Notes: generated from the sequence alone by a model not told the origin. A stretch of DNA of 64,000 nucleotides from Zobellia barbeyronii (GCF_018603515.1 NZ_JACATN010000001.1:930001-994000), one strand, 5' to 3'. Numbered from the stretch's first letter, positions 1 through 9,666 are shown. Numbers and translations: made by a program.

Positions 1-1
1 G

Positions 2-265
2 TCTATGGATAGCGGCAACGCGCACTTGGCTGCTATGTACGGTATTCCCGTAATTACAATTTGGGGAGTTACTCACCCGTATGCTGGGTTCTATCCGTTT
101 GGTCAGGATATGGATAATGCTCTTTGTGCCGATAGGGAAAAATTCCCGCTCATTCCAACATCGGTATATGGTAATAAAATGCCAGAGGGTTACGAAATGG
201 CAATGCGTACAATTCTACCCGAAACCATTGTAAACAAACTTCAACTCGTTTTAGATAAAGTATAA
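2..265 (+). CDS. Glycosyltransferase family 9 (heptosyltransferase-like), C-terminal fragment
   Basis: The open frame enters from the left edge, so only the last 87 or so codons are present and the start lies outside the window. The first residues read SMDSGNAHLAA, which matches the conserved C-terminal donor-binding motif of ADP-heptose:LPS heptosyltransferases (GT9: S-x-D-S-G-x-x-H-L-A-A), followed by VITIWGVTHPYAGFYPFG, the usual GT9 stretch after it. Such enzymes add a sugar to the lipopolysaccharide core at the inner face of the inner membrane. The gene ends only 7 bp before the convergent TetR gene. The family is clear; the sugar specificity cannot be told from this fragment. Confidence 0.85.
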   Translation, partial: SMDSGNAHLAAMYGIPVITIWGVTHPYAGFYPFGQDMDNALCADREKFPLIPTSVYGNKMPEGYEMAMRTILPETIVNKLQLVLDKV

Positions 266-272
266 GTCGGTT

Positions 273-890
273 TTATACTGTTGCCGTCTTAGGCTCTAAA
301 GATTTGAAATACTGACGCAATTGAGACATAAATCTGTATTTACGTGCACTAGGAGCTGTTTCTACCATTAAGGTTCTAACACCAATATAAGAGCTCATAA
401 GATAAACGGCAACACCTTCACTATCTACATGTCTATCAATATGGCCATTAAATTTACCACGTTGTACGGCAGATACTAAATTCACTTCCCAAATACGAAG
501 AATATCGTTCAGGTGCTTCATTATAGTTTCGTTCTTACCGTTAAACTCGTTGATGAAGTTACTCAGCACAAAACCAAAGTCGAATTCATTATGAACCGCA
601 GTCTCTAAAGCCTCTTCAAAACACTGTGTAATAAGATCTAATGTATTGTCATGACCTTCAATAGGCTCTATAAGCTGACTGTACATTTTTCTCACCAATA
701 GATTTTCAATAATCTGAACGAAGAAATCCTCTTTTGAATCAAAATGATAATAGAAAGCACCCTTAGATAAAGACAACTCTTTTAAAATATCATCAATACT
801 CGTGTTATAGTATCCGTTTTTGTAAAAGAACTCTAATCCTGTTACTTGCATTCTTTGCATGGTAGCCATACGTTTTAAGCTCTTGGTCAT
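273..890 (-). CDS. TetR/AcrR family transcriptional regulator
   Basis: A 205-residue protein of normal TetR length. The N-terminal helix-turn-helix lies at about residues 10-57, with the hallmark pattern GYYNTSIDDILKELSLSKG followed by FYYHFDSKEDFF. The C-terminal two thirds are the variable all-helical ligand and dimer domain. The first ATG is used, but further ATGs at residues 8 and 11 are possible. It is divergent from the DUF2064 gene and the 361-bp space between them holds two operator-like inverted repeats (912-925 and 1041-1056), so autoregulation and control of the divergent gene are plausible. Ligand and regulon are unknown. Confidence 0.9.
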   Translation of the reverse strand: MTKSLKRMATMQRMQVTGLEFFYKNGYYNTSIDDILKELSLSKGAFYYHFDSKEDFFVQIIENLLVRKMYSQLIEPIEGHDNTLDLITQCFEEALETAVHNEFDFGFVLSNFINEFNGKNETIMKHLNDILRIWEVNLVSAVQRGKFNGHIDRHVDSEGVAVYLMSSYIGVRTLMVETAPSARKYRFMSQLRQYFKSLEPKTATV

Positions 891-911
891 AATTTTAAAT
901 TTGGGTTAAAC

Positions 912-925
912 AGACCGTTGGGTCT
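912..925. promoter_or_regulatory. Inverted repeat in the tetR upstream region, candidate operator
   Basis: The sequence AGACCgttgGGTCT is a perfect 5-bp inverted repeat with a 4-bp spacer, 22 bp upstream of the tetR start codon. Size and place fit a TetR-type autoregulatory operator. That it is bound by the neighbouring TetR protein is inference. Confidence 0.45.
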
Positions 926-1040
926 CATACAAATAACCCCTGCAATGAATGCTATGTTCGAGAAGAGGGGTCATGCGACCAAATTTTTCGATAAAAGGAC
1001 CAAATTGGCTAATATGTGGTCATTCAACGAGTGACGTACA

Positions 1041-1056
1041 AACCACATAGTCGGTA
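1041..1056 (-). promoter_or_regulatory. Dispersed motif AACCGACTnnnnGGTT, copy 1
   Basis: On the minus strand this reads TACCGACTATGTGGTT and continues TGTAC. It matches the intergenic motif seen again at 15807, 15902, 15937, 34508 and 54020, with one mismatch in the first base. It sits between tetR and the divergent DUF2064 gene, which makes the TetR protein the first candidate binder. Confidence 0.5.
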
Positions 1057-1251
1057 AATAGTGTCGATTACCGAGCTTAAATAGGTTGTATGTCATTAGA
1101 ACAATCACTTTTTAGCTGCTTTATATCTAATAAACACATCACAGAGATGTAAGAAAATATATACAGGTGCGTGAATTGAATATCACTTCTTTAGTATCTT
1201 GCACCCAAAAGTTGAGTAAGGTTGAAAAACTATTACGACGAAACTTGAGAA

Positions 1252-1962
1252 ATGGGGCAAACAAGTAAGGATACCGCGATATTAATATTCTCGCTTTCGG
1301 CACAGCTGGAAGCGGAACGAAAGTCGCTTTTTGGCAAACGCAACAAAAAATCCTCTAAAGGGTTTTTTGATATCCTTATCAACCGTACCCACGAAATTGC
1401 CACCTCTACAAAGGCCGATGTTTTTGTAATAGACGAAAGCTTACAGAAAGGAACCTCATTTGGAGAACGGTATGCGAATGCTTTTCAAGAGCTTTTTGAC
1501 CTAGGGTACAACAAAGTGCTATCCATTGGTAATGACACGCCAGACTTAACAGCTAAAGTGCTTAAGCAGGCAGTTGACCGCATACAGAGTAATGATTTGG
1601 TTATAGGCCCTTCAACAGACGGAGGAGTCTATTTGTTGGGGATGCGTAGGGAATTCTTCAACTTGGACCAATTTAAAGCGCTCCCTTGGTTGCAGGCTAA
1701 CTTGTTCAATACTTTAGTAAATGGCGCTTTCTGGAAAAAAGGGAAAGCTCATTACTTTGATGAACTTTCGGATATTGACACAGCTCATGCCTTACATCAA
1801 TTTTTATATAGTTCGGATGATGTTATTCTAGTAGACTTCATCTTGAATCATTTAACGGTCTTTACAAACCGTGCTATTCACTCAAAAACATTCTTCTTTT
1901 CAGATAATTATTCATCTTCTTCTCAATTAAGAGGTCCGCCTGCAATTCTTTTTGCAGCATAG
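1252..1962 (+). CDS. DUF2064 / glycosyltransferase-A-fold protein (TIGR04282-like)
   Basis: A 236-residue protein with the DUF2064 signature: GTSFGERYANAF near residues 67-78, GNDTPDL at 93-99 and GPSTDGGVYLLG at 119-130. The family has the fold of small nucleotidyl/glycosyl transferases; DTPDL and the DGG segment are the expected nucleotide-sugar and metal contact regions. It is probably cytoplasmic, with no signal peptide or membrane segment. The last 40 residues are serine-rich and look unconserved. It stands alone between tetR and the SusC operon. Its reaction is not established, so no function is assigned beyond the family. Confidence 0.75.
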   Translation: MGQTSKDTAILIFSLSAQLEAERKSLFGKRNKKSSKGFFDILINRTHEIATSTKADVFVIDESLQKGTSFGERYANAFQELFDLGYNKVLSIGNDTPDLTAKVLKQAVDRIQSNDLVIGPSTDGGVYLLGMRREFFNLDQFKALPWLQANLFNTLVNGAFWKKGKAHYFDELSDIDTAHALHQFLYSSDDVILVDFILNHLTVFTNRAIHSKTFFFSDNYSSSSQLRGPPAILFAA

Positions 1963-1981
1963 TCTAGTCTTACTTGGGCTA

Positions 1982-2019
1982 GAAAAGGAGCAGTGTAATA
2001 GTATGGCATTCTCCTTTTC
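1982..2019 (+). terminator. Hairpin between the DUF2064 gene and susC
   Basis: GAAAAGGAG (1982-1990) and CTCCTTTTC (2011-2019) form a perfect 9-bp stem with a 20-nt loop, 19 nt after the DUF2064 stop and 33 nt before the SusC start. There is no T run after it, so it is a weak terminator candidate or a 5' untranslated structure of the susC transcript. Confidence 0.35.
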
Positions 2020-2052
2020 ATAAAACAAATAACAACCCTTTATTGAATTTTG

Positions 2053-5000
2053 ATGAAAACAGCTATAATAGCGCTTATGCAGCTATGTACAATATTGGCA
2101 TATGGCCAAACCAATTCATACACTGCAAAAATAATGGATACTGATAACCAGGCTGTGCCTTATGCCACGGTAAACGAGTTAGGTTCCAATAATTATGTAG
2201 TATCAGATGAATTAGGATTTTTTACGCTTCAGACCGAAGCAACAAATTTTACGATCAGTATTGCATCCATAGGATATATAACAAAAGAGATTGCAACGGT
2301 AAACGGAAGCTTACCTGAGGTAATTACACTGGAACTTTCTTCCGAGCAACTAGATGAAATTGTGGTCACTGCTTTAGGCATTGAAAGAGAGAAGCAATCG
2401 TTAGTCTCTGCAGTAACTACTGTGAAGGCGGAACAGCTTACAGAAGTGCCACTTACGAACATGGTGAACAGTCTTGCTGGTCGTGTAGCTGGAGTTCAAA
2501 TTACGAACGGCTCATCTGGAGTAGGCTCTTCATCTCGTATCGTTATTAGAGGTGAGAACTCCTTGGGCGGTAGCAACCAACCTTTATTTGTGGTTGATGG
2601 TGTACCTATCAGTAATGAACAGATTACCAGTAACCTTGTAAATGATGGAGCTCTTCAAGAAGTAGATTTTGGTAATGGAGGCTCTGACATTAGTGCAGAT
2701 GATATTGCTTCTATCTCTATTCTTAAGGGAGCCGGTTCAGCAGCTTTGTATGGAGCACGGGCGGCAAATGGTGTAGTAGTTATTAATACAAAGAGAGGTA
2801 GAAAGAAAAAGGGACTTGGTATAAGCATCAATAGCACGTTAACGGTGGAAAGTTTATTGACCTTGCCTGATTATCAAAATGAGTATGGCGGTGGTTCTAA
2901 TGGCGAGTATGCTTTTCAAAACGGAATAGGTGCCGGTGTAAACGATGGCGGAATTAGTAGCTATGGTCCACGCCTAGATCAAGGGCAACTTATTGCTCAG
3001 TTTGATAGCCCTTCCGTAAATATTGATGGAAACCCAGTTCGTGCAGGTGATGTCATTTCTCGTACCAGACCTGATGGTTCGTTTACAGATATAACGGGTA
3101 TTCCTTGGGTCTCAAGACCTGATAATGTTCGTAATTTTTTTGAAACAGGGGTAACCTATCAGAACAATATTTCCATTAGCACAGGTGGAGAAAAAGGAAG
3201 TGCACGACTGTCTTATAGCAATTTAAAGAACGACGGAATCGTGCCCAATACCGATTTAAAAAGAAACGGGTTGGCTCTTAGTATAGACCAAAATGTACAT
3301 GAAAAGTTTAAAGTCAAAGCTTTCTTGAACTATATCAACACCCGTAGCGGTAACCGTCCCAATTTGGGGTATGGTTATGAAAATCCGCTTTATGGGTTTA
3401 ACTGGACGGGTAGAAACACCAATGTTGAGTCGTTACAAAATTATTGGCAGGCAGGCCAAGAAGGCATTCAACATTATGATTTTAACTATTTATGGTTAAC
3501 AAATCCCTATTTAACCGTTTTTGAAAATACCAACAGTTTCAATAAAAACCGAATTCTAGGTAATGCCTCGGCTACGTATGATATAACGGATAAATTAAGC
3601 CTTAGCGTTCGTGCAGGTATCGATACCTATGATGATAAAAGAGAGTTTCGAAGAGCAGTTAGTACCAATCAGAATCCGTTGGGTACTTATCGAGAGGATG
3701 ATGTTCGTTTTAGGGAACTTAATACGGATGTTTTGCTTTCCTATTCGGATAAAATCAATGCCGATTGGAAATATAACGTATCGGCAGGTGCCAACCGTTT
3801 TGATCAGGATATTCAATACAAATACTCGGAAGCCTCTCAATTGGCAATTCCTGGTATTTATACTTTGGCCAATTCAAGAACTCCGCTAAAAGGAGATAGT
3901 CAGAAGTTTAATAAGCGTATTAATAGTGTATACGCAAGTGGGAACCTTTCCTATAAAAATTCACTTTATTTTGATGCTACTTTCCGAAATGATTGGAGTA
4001 GTACATTACCTAGTGATAGTAATTCTTTTGGCTATTATTCGGCGGGGCTTAGCTATGTGGTGAGCAATATGTTTACGTTGCCCGAAGCTGTTTCATATTT
4101 GAATCTTAGATTTAGTGCGGCTAGTGTTGGTAACGATACGGACCCATATCAAAATGTACAAAACTTTGTTTTTAATCAGAATTACGGGTCCAGTTTTCGG
4201 GTAACCAATGAAACAGTTTTAAAGAACGCTAATTTAAGACCAGAACGTTTGAATGCGCTAGAAGCTGGTTTGGAAGCATGGTTTTTTAACGGAAGATTTC
4301 AATTAGATCTTGCAGGATATCAGAATACCAGTATTGACCAGATCATTTCAAGACCTATATCGCAGACCAGTGGTTTTTCAAACTTTAATGTTAATGGTGG
4401 TGAGGTACGAACAAGAGGTTTTGAGGCCTTGGTAAGTGCAGAAGTGGTTCGTTCAGAAGATTTCAGTTGGGAATCATCTGTAAACTATTCTACATATAGA
4501 AGTGAAGTAACCAAATTGCCGGATGGTGTTGATCAGTTTGTAACGGGTACTGCGGATATTTTTTCGGGTGGGGGTGGTTCTAATACCGTTTTTTATATCG
4601 CAAGGGAAAATGGTCGCGTTGGCGATATGTACGGTACTGGTTTTCTAGAAGTAGATGGCCAAACGGTCTTTGGAGCAAATGGTCTGCCTGTGCAAGACGG
4701 AAACCTACGACTTCTAGGGAATTACAACCCAGATTTTACGGTAGGCTTCAATAATAAGTTTTCCTATAAAAATATTGACATGACTATCCTTTTCGATTGG
4801 CGAAAAGGTGGCACTATTGTTTCTAGAATTAAGGCTTTGGGAAGTACTTCCGGTGTTTTGCAAGAAACCTTAGTTGGTCGTGAAGGCGGAGTCATTGGTG
4901 ACGGTGTAGTGAATGTTGGTACGGCGGAAAGTCCGCAATATGTAGCTAATACCACCTCAGTACCTGCAAGTCAGTTTTATAACAATTTCTTTGACCGTGG

Positions 5001-5271
5001 TAATGAGGACAGTGCATTGTACAGTGCGTCTTATGTAAAACTGCGTCAAGTGGGGTTGTACTATAACTTCCCTAAAAAATTATCAAAGTCTATAGGTTTT
5101 CAGAATATAAAACTGGGCTTGGTAGGTAGCAATTTATTATTGTTTACCGAAAACCCTCATTTTGACCCAGAGCTAAATGCTTTACAAGGACAGCGTATCG
5201 TTTATGGTGTGGAAGACTTTTCATATCCTTCGACCCGAAGTTTCGGATTCAACATTAAAACCGATTTTTAA
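2053..5271 (+). CDS. SusC/RagA-family TonB-linked outer membrane protein
   Basis: About 1072 residues. A signal peptide (MKTAIIALMQLCTILAYGQ) is followed by a carboxypeptidase-regulatory-like domain (about 22-95), the linker DEIVVTALGIEREKQSL typical of SusC proteins, a TonB plug (about 115-255, with LAGRVAGVQI and GAGSAALYGARAANGVVVI) and a large beta-barrel ending in Phe. A TTG lies one codon upstream; the ATG is chosen. SusC proteins form the outer membrane channel that, with a SusD lid, takes up large or scarce nutrients using TonB energy. It is the first gene of an operon that continues with SusD and an ABC importer, so the substrate probably passes on through that importer. Confidence 0.95.
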   Translation: MKTAIIALMQLCTILAYGQTNSYTAKIMDTDNQAVPYATVNELGSNNYVVSDELGFFTLQTEATNFTISIASIGYITKEIATVNGSLPEVITLELSSEQLDEIVVTALGIEREKQSLVSAVTTVKAEQLTEVPLTNMVNSLAGRVAGVQITNGSSGVGSSSRIVIRGENSLGGSNQPLFVVDGVPISNEQITSNLVNDGALQEVDFGNGGSDISADDIASISILKGAGSAALYGARAANGVVVINTKRGRKKKGLGISINSTLTVESLLTLPDYQNEYGGGSNGEYAFQNGIGAGVNDGGISSYGPRLDQGQLIAQFDSPSVNIDGNPVRAGDVISRTRPDGSFTDITGIPWVSRPDNVRNFFETGVTYQNNISISTGGEKGSARLSYSNLKNDGIVPNTDLKRNGLALSIDQNVHEKFKVKAFLNYINTRSGNRPNLGYGYENPLYGFNWTGRNTNVESLQNYWQAGQEGIQHYDFNYLWLTNPYLTVFENTNSFNKNRILGNASATYDITDKLSLSVRAGIDTYDDKREFRRAVSTNQNPLGTYREDDVRFRELNTDVLLSYSDKINADWKYNVSAGANRFDQDIQYKYSEASQLAIPGIYTLANSRTPLKGDSQKFNKRINSVYASGNLSYKNSLYFDATFRNDWSSTLPSDSNSFGYYSAGLSYVVSNMFTLPEAVSYLNLRFSAASVGNDTDPYQNVQNFVFNQNYGSSFRVTNETVLKNANLRPERLNALEAGLEAWFFNGRFQLDLAGYQNTSIDQIISRPISQTSGFSNFNVNGGEVRTRGFEALVSAEVVRSEDFSWESSVNYSTYRSEVTKLPDGVDQFVTGTADIFSGGGGSNTVFYIARENGRVGDMYGTGFLEVDGQTVFGANGLPVQDGNLRLLGNYNPDFTVGFNNKFSYKNIDMTILFDWRKGGTIVSRIKALGSTSGVLQETLVGREGGVIGDGVVNVGTAESPQYVANTTSVPASQFYNNFFDRGNEDSALYSASYVKLRQVGLYYNFPKKLSKSIGFQNIKLGLVGSNLLLFTENPHFDPELNALQGQRIVYGVEDFSYPSTRSFGFNIKTDF

Positions 5272-5310
5272 GACGAAGGAATCATGATAGGAACTCAAAA
5301 AATAAAGATA

Positions 5311-6753
5311 ATGAACAAACTATATATACTAAGTCTCATTAGTTTTACTGTTTTATTAGGTAGTTGTACCGATGAGTTTGATGAGCTCAATGAAAACCCA
5401 AATTCACCAGAAACCGTGGATCCACAGTTTTTGTTGTCAAACATTATTTCAGTAGAAGCAGACCAAAATGCCTTTTCTCAAGGGTTTCGTCTAGCAAACT
5501 ATATTCAACAGTTTGCTGCTAGTGTAGAATTTGAACGAATTGACCGTTATGAGATGGGTACAAATAGCGAGTACTGGAATACGATTTTTCAGTTGTTGAG
5601 CGATATTAAATCTATGCGAGAATTGCAGGGTTCTAATGATGCTTACAATGCTGTGGGTGATGTTATGCAAAGTTTTCTATTCTCTCAGTTAACAGATATG
5701 TGGGGAGATGTTCCTTATTCTGATGCCGTAAATGCACTAGATGGCCAATTTACACCAGCCTATGACACACAAGAGAGTATTTACACAAACTCTGATACTG
5801 GTATTTTGGCAGTGTTGGAACGGGCTTCGACTACTCTAGAAAATTCTAATGCCACTATCAATGGCGATGTACTTTTTAACGGAGACTTGAACAAATGGAT
5901 GCGTTTTGCCAATTCCTTACGTTTGCGCTACCTAATGCGTATCAGTAAGCGATTAACTGATTATTCAGAGATTCAGGCGTTGGCCTCTTCAGATAAACTC
6001 ATGCAGTCAAATGCAGATAACGCCGTATTGCCTTATTTGACCTCCGCACCCAATCAATACCCAATGACATTATCAGCTTTAGGCTTATATCAGGAACATC
6101 GTATGACCACCACGGTAGATTCGGTATTGACACTGTGGAACGACCCAAGGGTTAATGTACTATACAAGCCTACTCAGGCCAGTGTTAATAATGGTCAACC
6201 AGAATTTAAGGGATTACAGAATGGCCAAGGTCGTGAAACAATTGCTGCAAGGGGAATTGATTTAAATGACGTTTCTTTGTTCGGTGCTATTTTTAGAGAT
6301 GTACCCGATGGTGTAGATGCACAGTTTATGCAGTATTCAGAGGTACAGTTCGCTTTGGCTGAAGCTGTAGAACGAGGTTATATTACAGGTGATGTGCAAG
6401 CCTATTATGAGGCAGGCATTGCGGCCAGTTTTGAATATTATACTGTTGAGCTACCGGAGGAGTATCTTTCACAAGAAACAGTGGCACTTAACGGTACAGA
6501 TAATCTCAATAAAATTTTGACGCAAAAGTGGTTTAGTTTAATTTCAAACGGGCACGAAGCTTGGTTCAATGTCCGTAGAACAGGGGTTCCCAGTTTAAAA
6601 CCGGGCCCAGACAACTTGAACAATAATAAATATCCCGTTCGGTATTTGTATCCTGAATCTGAACAAGCAACTAATAGTGCTAATTATAAGATTGCGGCAG
6701 AGCGAATTGGAGGAGATAATATCAATAGTCAAAATTGGTGGGAAAAAGAATAA
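5311..6753 (+). CDS. SusD/RagB-family surface lipoprotein (SusD-like_2 type)
   Basis: A 480-residue lipoprotein. From the chosen ATG the signal peptide MNKLYILSLISFTVLLGSC ends in a lipobox with Cys19; an upstream in-frame ATG at 5284 would only add nine polar residues before the signal. The mature start TDEFDELNENPNSP and the Trp/Tyr-rich TPR-like helices (QLTDMWGDVPYSDA) are typical of the SusD-like_2 branch. The C-terminus has the usual WFNVRRTGVPSL stretch. It should cap the SusC barrel on the cell surface and bind substrate. It lies 39 bp after susC, in the usual order. Confidence 0.93.
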   Translation: MNKLYILSLISFTVLLGSCTDEFDELNENPNSPETVDPQFLLSNIISVEADQNAFSQGFRLANYIQQFAASVEFERIDRYEMGTNSEYWNTIFQLLSDIKSMRELQGSNDAYNAVGDVMQSFLFSQLTDMWGDVPYSDAVNALDGQFTPAYDTQESIYTNSDTGILAVLERASTTLENSNATINGDVLFNGDLNKWMRFANSLRLRYLMRISKRLTDYSEIQALASSDKLMQSNADNAVLPYLTSAPNQYPMTLSALGLYQEHRMTTTVDSVLTLWNDPRVNVLYKPTQASVNNGQPEFKGLQNGQGRETIAARGIDLNDVSLFGAIFRDVPDGVDAQFMQYSEVQFALAEAVERGYITGDVQAYYEAGIAASFEYYTVELPEEYLSQETVALNGTDNLNKILTQKWFSLISNGHEAWFNVRRTGVPSLKPGPDNLNNNKYPVRYLYPESEQATNSANYKIAAERIGGDNINSQNWWEKE

Positions 6754-6835
6754 GTAAGTATTATAACGAGATTTTATAAAGGTCACAACATTTTAAACGA
6801 CCAAGAGAACCACAAAGCAAACAGAAGCATAATCA

Positions 6836-8059
6836 ATGAAGAGAATTAAATTTATACTATTCGGTTTTTTATTGAGCTTAGTGGTGCAATCATGTGGGGA
6901 GAAGTCTACAAATAATGACGATAAGCTTAAAAGTGCTCCTTGGGAAGATATTGAGGCTATAGCAGAAGGAACAACCGTTAATTTTATGATGTGGCAAGGC
7001 AGTACTGCTATAAACGATTACATTAATAATTATGTGGTTCCTAGTGTTAAAGGGAAGTACAATATCAATTTACAGATTAGTGGAGGCCAGGGACCGGAAA
7101 TTGTACAGCTGGTTATGGGCGAGAAGCAGGCAGATATTGAGCAAGGGCAGGTAGATATGGTTTGGATTAACGGAGAGACCTTTTTTCAATTAAGAAAAGT
7201 GAAAGGGTTATGGGGTCCGTTCGTAGAACAGCTCCCCAATGCTTCATTAATTAATTTTGAAGATTCATATATAAGTACAGATTTTCAACAGCCAGTGAAT
7301 GGCATGGAAGCACCGTGGAGCATTAATCAGTTTGCAATCGTATACGATTTTGAAAAGGTTCCCAATCCTCCTAAAAATATTCCAGAGCTTAAAAATTTCA
7401 TTAAAGAGCACCCTGGGACCTTTACCATATCTAATGACTTTACCGGTATGACTCTTTTAAAGAGTTTTATGGCAGAATTAGGAGGCGGACCTAATGTATT
7501 GGATGGTGCGTTTGATGAGAATAAATACAAACAGCTTTCTCAGAAACTATGGAAATTTATAAACGATAACAAACAGTATTTTTGGAAGGAAGGGAGTACT
7601 TTTCCAAAGGAGCAATCTAAAATGAATCAGCTTTACGCTAATGGAGAATTACTCATAGCCTACGGGTTTAATGAGGGTGGTATTGAAGATAAAGTACTGA
7701 CCGGTCTTTATCCGGAATCAACAAAGGGTTACGCTTGGTCCAATGGTACAATAAGGAACTCTAACTACTTGGGTATCCTTTATAACTCACCAGAAAAAGC
7801 AGGTGCAATGCAGGTCATTAATTTCTTGCTTTCCCCTGAGGCACAGTTAAAGAAGGCAGATGCCAAAGGAATGGATTCCAATACCGTATTAGCGATGGAT
7901 AAACTGGATACCGAATGGAAGGATAAATTCCTAGATGCACGAAAACGTCAATACGGCCCTACCCTTAAAGAACTGGAGGTTAACGCCATTGCCGAACCGG
8001 CTCCGGAGTATATGATACGTTTGTATGAGGATTTTAGAAAAAATGTAATTGAGAATTAA
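6836..8059 (+). CDS. ABC importer solute-binding lipoprotein (YnjB-like)
   Basis: A 407-residue protein with a lipoprotein signal peptide ending VVQSC (Cys20). The sequence from about residue 45 (GTTVNFMMWQGSTAINDYIN) through QVDMVWINGETF and the region of ENKYKQLSQKLW resembles E. coli YnjB, the binding protein of the YnjBCD ABC system, a large type-2 binding-protein fold. It is anchored in the periplasm, probably to the inner membrane. Its last 11 bases overlap the first permease gene, which indicates translational coupling. Substrate is unknown; the nucleoside hydrolase gene downstream suggests a ribosylated compound. Confidence 0.82.
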   Translation: MKRIKFILFGFLLSLVVQSCGEKSTNNDDKLKSAPWEDIEAIAEGTTVNFMMWQGSTAINDYINNYVVPSVKGKYNINLQISGGQGPEIVQLVMGEKQADIEQGQVDMVWINGETFFQLRKVKGLWGPFVEQLPNASLINFEDSYISTDFQQPVNGMEAPWSINQFAIVYDFEKVPNPPKNIPELKNFIKEHPGTFTISNDFTGMTLLKSFMAELGGGPNVLDGAFDENKYKQLSQKLWKFINDNKQYFWKEGSTFPKEQSKMNQLYANGELLIAYGFNEGGIEDKVLTGLYPESTKGYAWSNGTIRNSNYLGILYNSPEKAGAMQVINFLLSPEAQLKKADAKGMDSNTVLAMDKLDTEWKDKFLDARKRQYGPTLKELEVNAIAEPAPEYMIRLYEDFRKNVIEN

Positions 8060-8903
8060 AAAACTAAACATAGGAATTCTGCTATTTGTGTTGGTAGGCG
8101 TAGTGCCTTTTGCTGCAGCATTCATCTATGCCCTATTATATAGTTTTGGAATAATTGGGGTTGCTAATGATGGTTTTACGCTTCAATTCTGGGAGTCTGT
8201 TATTACCTCTGGGACATTTTTTAAATCTTTTGGGTACAGTTTTTTGATAGCGCTAGTAGCTGTGGCTATTTCTGTTGGAGGCGCACTTTGGATTACATTA
8301 AAATTTAGACAACAACTAGAGACACGGTTTATGTCTTTTATCATCTATCTACCATTGGCGGTACCGGGTATTGTTACAGGCTTTTTTACATTTCAACTTT
8401 TTTCAAAAGGAGGTTTTTTTGCCCGTATCAGTCATAAATTAGGATTTATAACAGAAGCTTCACAATTCCCTGATTTGGTAAATGATGGTTTAGCAATAGG
8501 TATTATATTTTCTTTTCTTACCATGATTACACCATTTTTTGTGTTGCTTTTTTTGAATGTTTACAAAAATGAGCGAGTAGAAGAACTTTCTATATTGGCG
8601 CAGTCCCTTGGTGCAAATGCTAATCAGATTTCACGGCGTGTTTTTCTACCTATTCTCTTAAAGAAGACATGGGTACTTATTGTGCTTTATTTTATTTTTT
8701 TATTAGGCGCTTATGAGGTACCGCTAATTTTAGGACAAGAATCGCCACAAATGCTATCGGTACTGATTATTCAAGAAATAAAACAATACGATTTAGATAA
8801 AATTTCAGAAGGGTACGTGGTTGCCGTTTTGTACACGCTAATTGTTTCGGTTGCGGCTATTTTATTATTTCTCCCGAAAAGAAAAAGAGCCTATGCGACT
8901 TAA
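8049..8903 (+). CDS. ABC transporter permease (YnjC N-half-like)
   Basis: A 284-residue inner membrane protein with about six hydrophobic segments, the first starting at residue 7 and the last ending at 278. The cytoplasmic EAA-like loop is at about 180-200 (ILAQSLGANANQISRRVFLP, with the conserved G and LP). The start is a TTG that overlaps the binding-protein gene by 11 bp; no ATG exists before the first membrane segment, so the TTG is needed. It forms the channel together with the next permease, with which it overlaps by 11 bp. Confidence 0.87.
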   Translation: MRIKKLNIGILLFVLVGVVPFAAAFIYALLYSFGIIGVANDGFTLQFWESVITSGTFFKSFGYSFLIALVAVAISVGGALWITLKFRQQLETRFMSFIIYLPLAVPGIVTGFFTFQLFSKGGFFARISHKLGFITEASQFPDLVNDGLAIGIIFSFLTMITPFFVLLFLNVYKNERVEELSILAQSLGANANQISRRVFLPILLKKTWVLIVLYFIFLLGAYEVPLILGQESPQMLSVLIIQEIKQYDLDKISEGYVVAVLYTLIVSVAAILLFLPKRKRAYAT

Positions 8904-9666
8904 TTGGAAACCCTTCGTATTAAGTTTAGTGGTGCTGTTAATTCTGTTTCCATTTGTCTATCTCGTGTTTCTATCATTGGCATCGGAATGGCGATTTCCA
9001 GATGTTTGGCCTTCTTATATTGGTTTTAAAAACTGGGTAACGGTTTTTAATTCTGAAGCTGGATTATTAAAGAGTTTTTTCTCATCATTAGTGATATCAT
9101 TATCGGTTGCGGTGTTTTCTACGACTTCGGGCTTTTTAATCAGTAAAGCTGTTTTCTATCACCCTAAAAAAAGAGTATTAACGTTGTTGGCTTATTTCCC
9201 TTATATCTTGGCGCCTGTTGTTTTCGCCGCTTGTCTAAGTTTTTTCTTTTTAAAAATGGGCCTTTTCGGAAATATGACAGGAGTTGTAGTCGCGCAGTTT
9301 ATAATCGCTTTTCCATATGCACTTTTGTTTTTTAGTAGTTTTTGGAATGAAAAGGTAAAAAGCTATGAAGACTTAGTTGCTACCTTAGGCGGGAATAAAT
9401 GGCAGACCTACACAAAAGTATTGCTGCCTTTAGCTAAAGGACTTATACTTATTTGCTTTTTTCAAACGTTTCTTATTTCTTGGTTTGAATATGGATTAAC
9501 TTCTATAATAGGCATTGGAAAAGTACAGACACTTACAATTAAGGTGTTTTTGTTTATTAAGGAGGCTAACTATTTCTATGGGGCGTTAAGTTGTTGTCTA
9601 TTGATTTTCCCCCCAGTAGTTTTATTATATTTTAACAAGCGTTACGTGTTTAAAAAATTTGTCTAA
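8893..9666 (+). CDS. ABC transporter permease (second subunit)
   Basis: About 257 residues from the ATG that overlaps the preceding stop by 11 bp; an upstream in-frame ATG at 8842 would lie deep in the previous gene and is less likely. Six membrane segments are visible, and the EAA-like loop reads YEDLVATLGGNKWQTYTKVL followed by LP. It pairs with the preceding permease as a heterodimeric channel. Its stop codon shares one base with the start of the ATPase gene. Confidence 0.87.
   Translation: MRLNWKPFVLSLVVLLILFPFVYLVFLSLASEWRFPDVWPSYIGFKNWVTVFNSEAGLLKSFFSSLVISLSVAVFSTTSGFLISKAVFYHPKKRVLTLLAYFPYILAPVVFAACLSFFFLKMGLFGNMTGVVVAQFIIAFPYALLFFSSFWNEKVKSYEDLVATLGGNKWQTYTKVLLPLAKGLILICFFQTFLISWFEYGLTSIIGIGKVQTLTIKVFLFIKEANYFYGALSCCLLIFPPVVLLYFNKRYVFKKFV

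Larger units (their letters stand above)
891..1251. other. Divergent intergenic region between tetR and the DUF2064 gene
   Basis: This 361-bp non-coding stretch holds the palindrome at 912-925, two copies of GACCAAAT-like sequence near 977 and 998, an inverted repeat ATGTGGT (1014-1020) with ACCACAT (1042-1048), the dispersed motif at 1041-1056, and a weak promoter-like pair TTG (1176-1178) and TATCTTG (1195-1201) upstream of the DUF2064 gene. No ORF or RNA gene was recognised in it. Confidence 0.5.

Noticed and set aside
1963-2052. Possible riboswitch upstream of the SusC gene (thiamine or cobalamin type)
   Set aside because: Neither a thiamine-pyrophosphate nor a cobalamin consensus was seen. 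Only a simple hairpin with a 20-nt loop is present.
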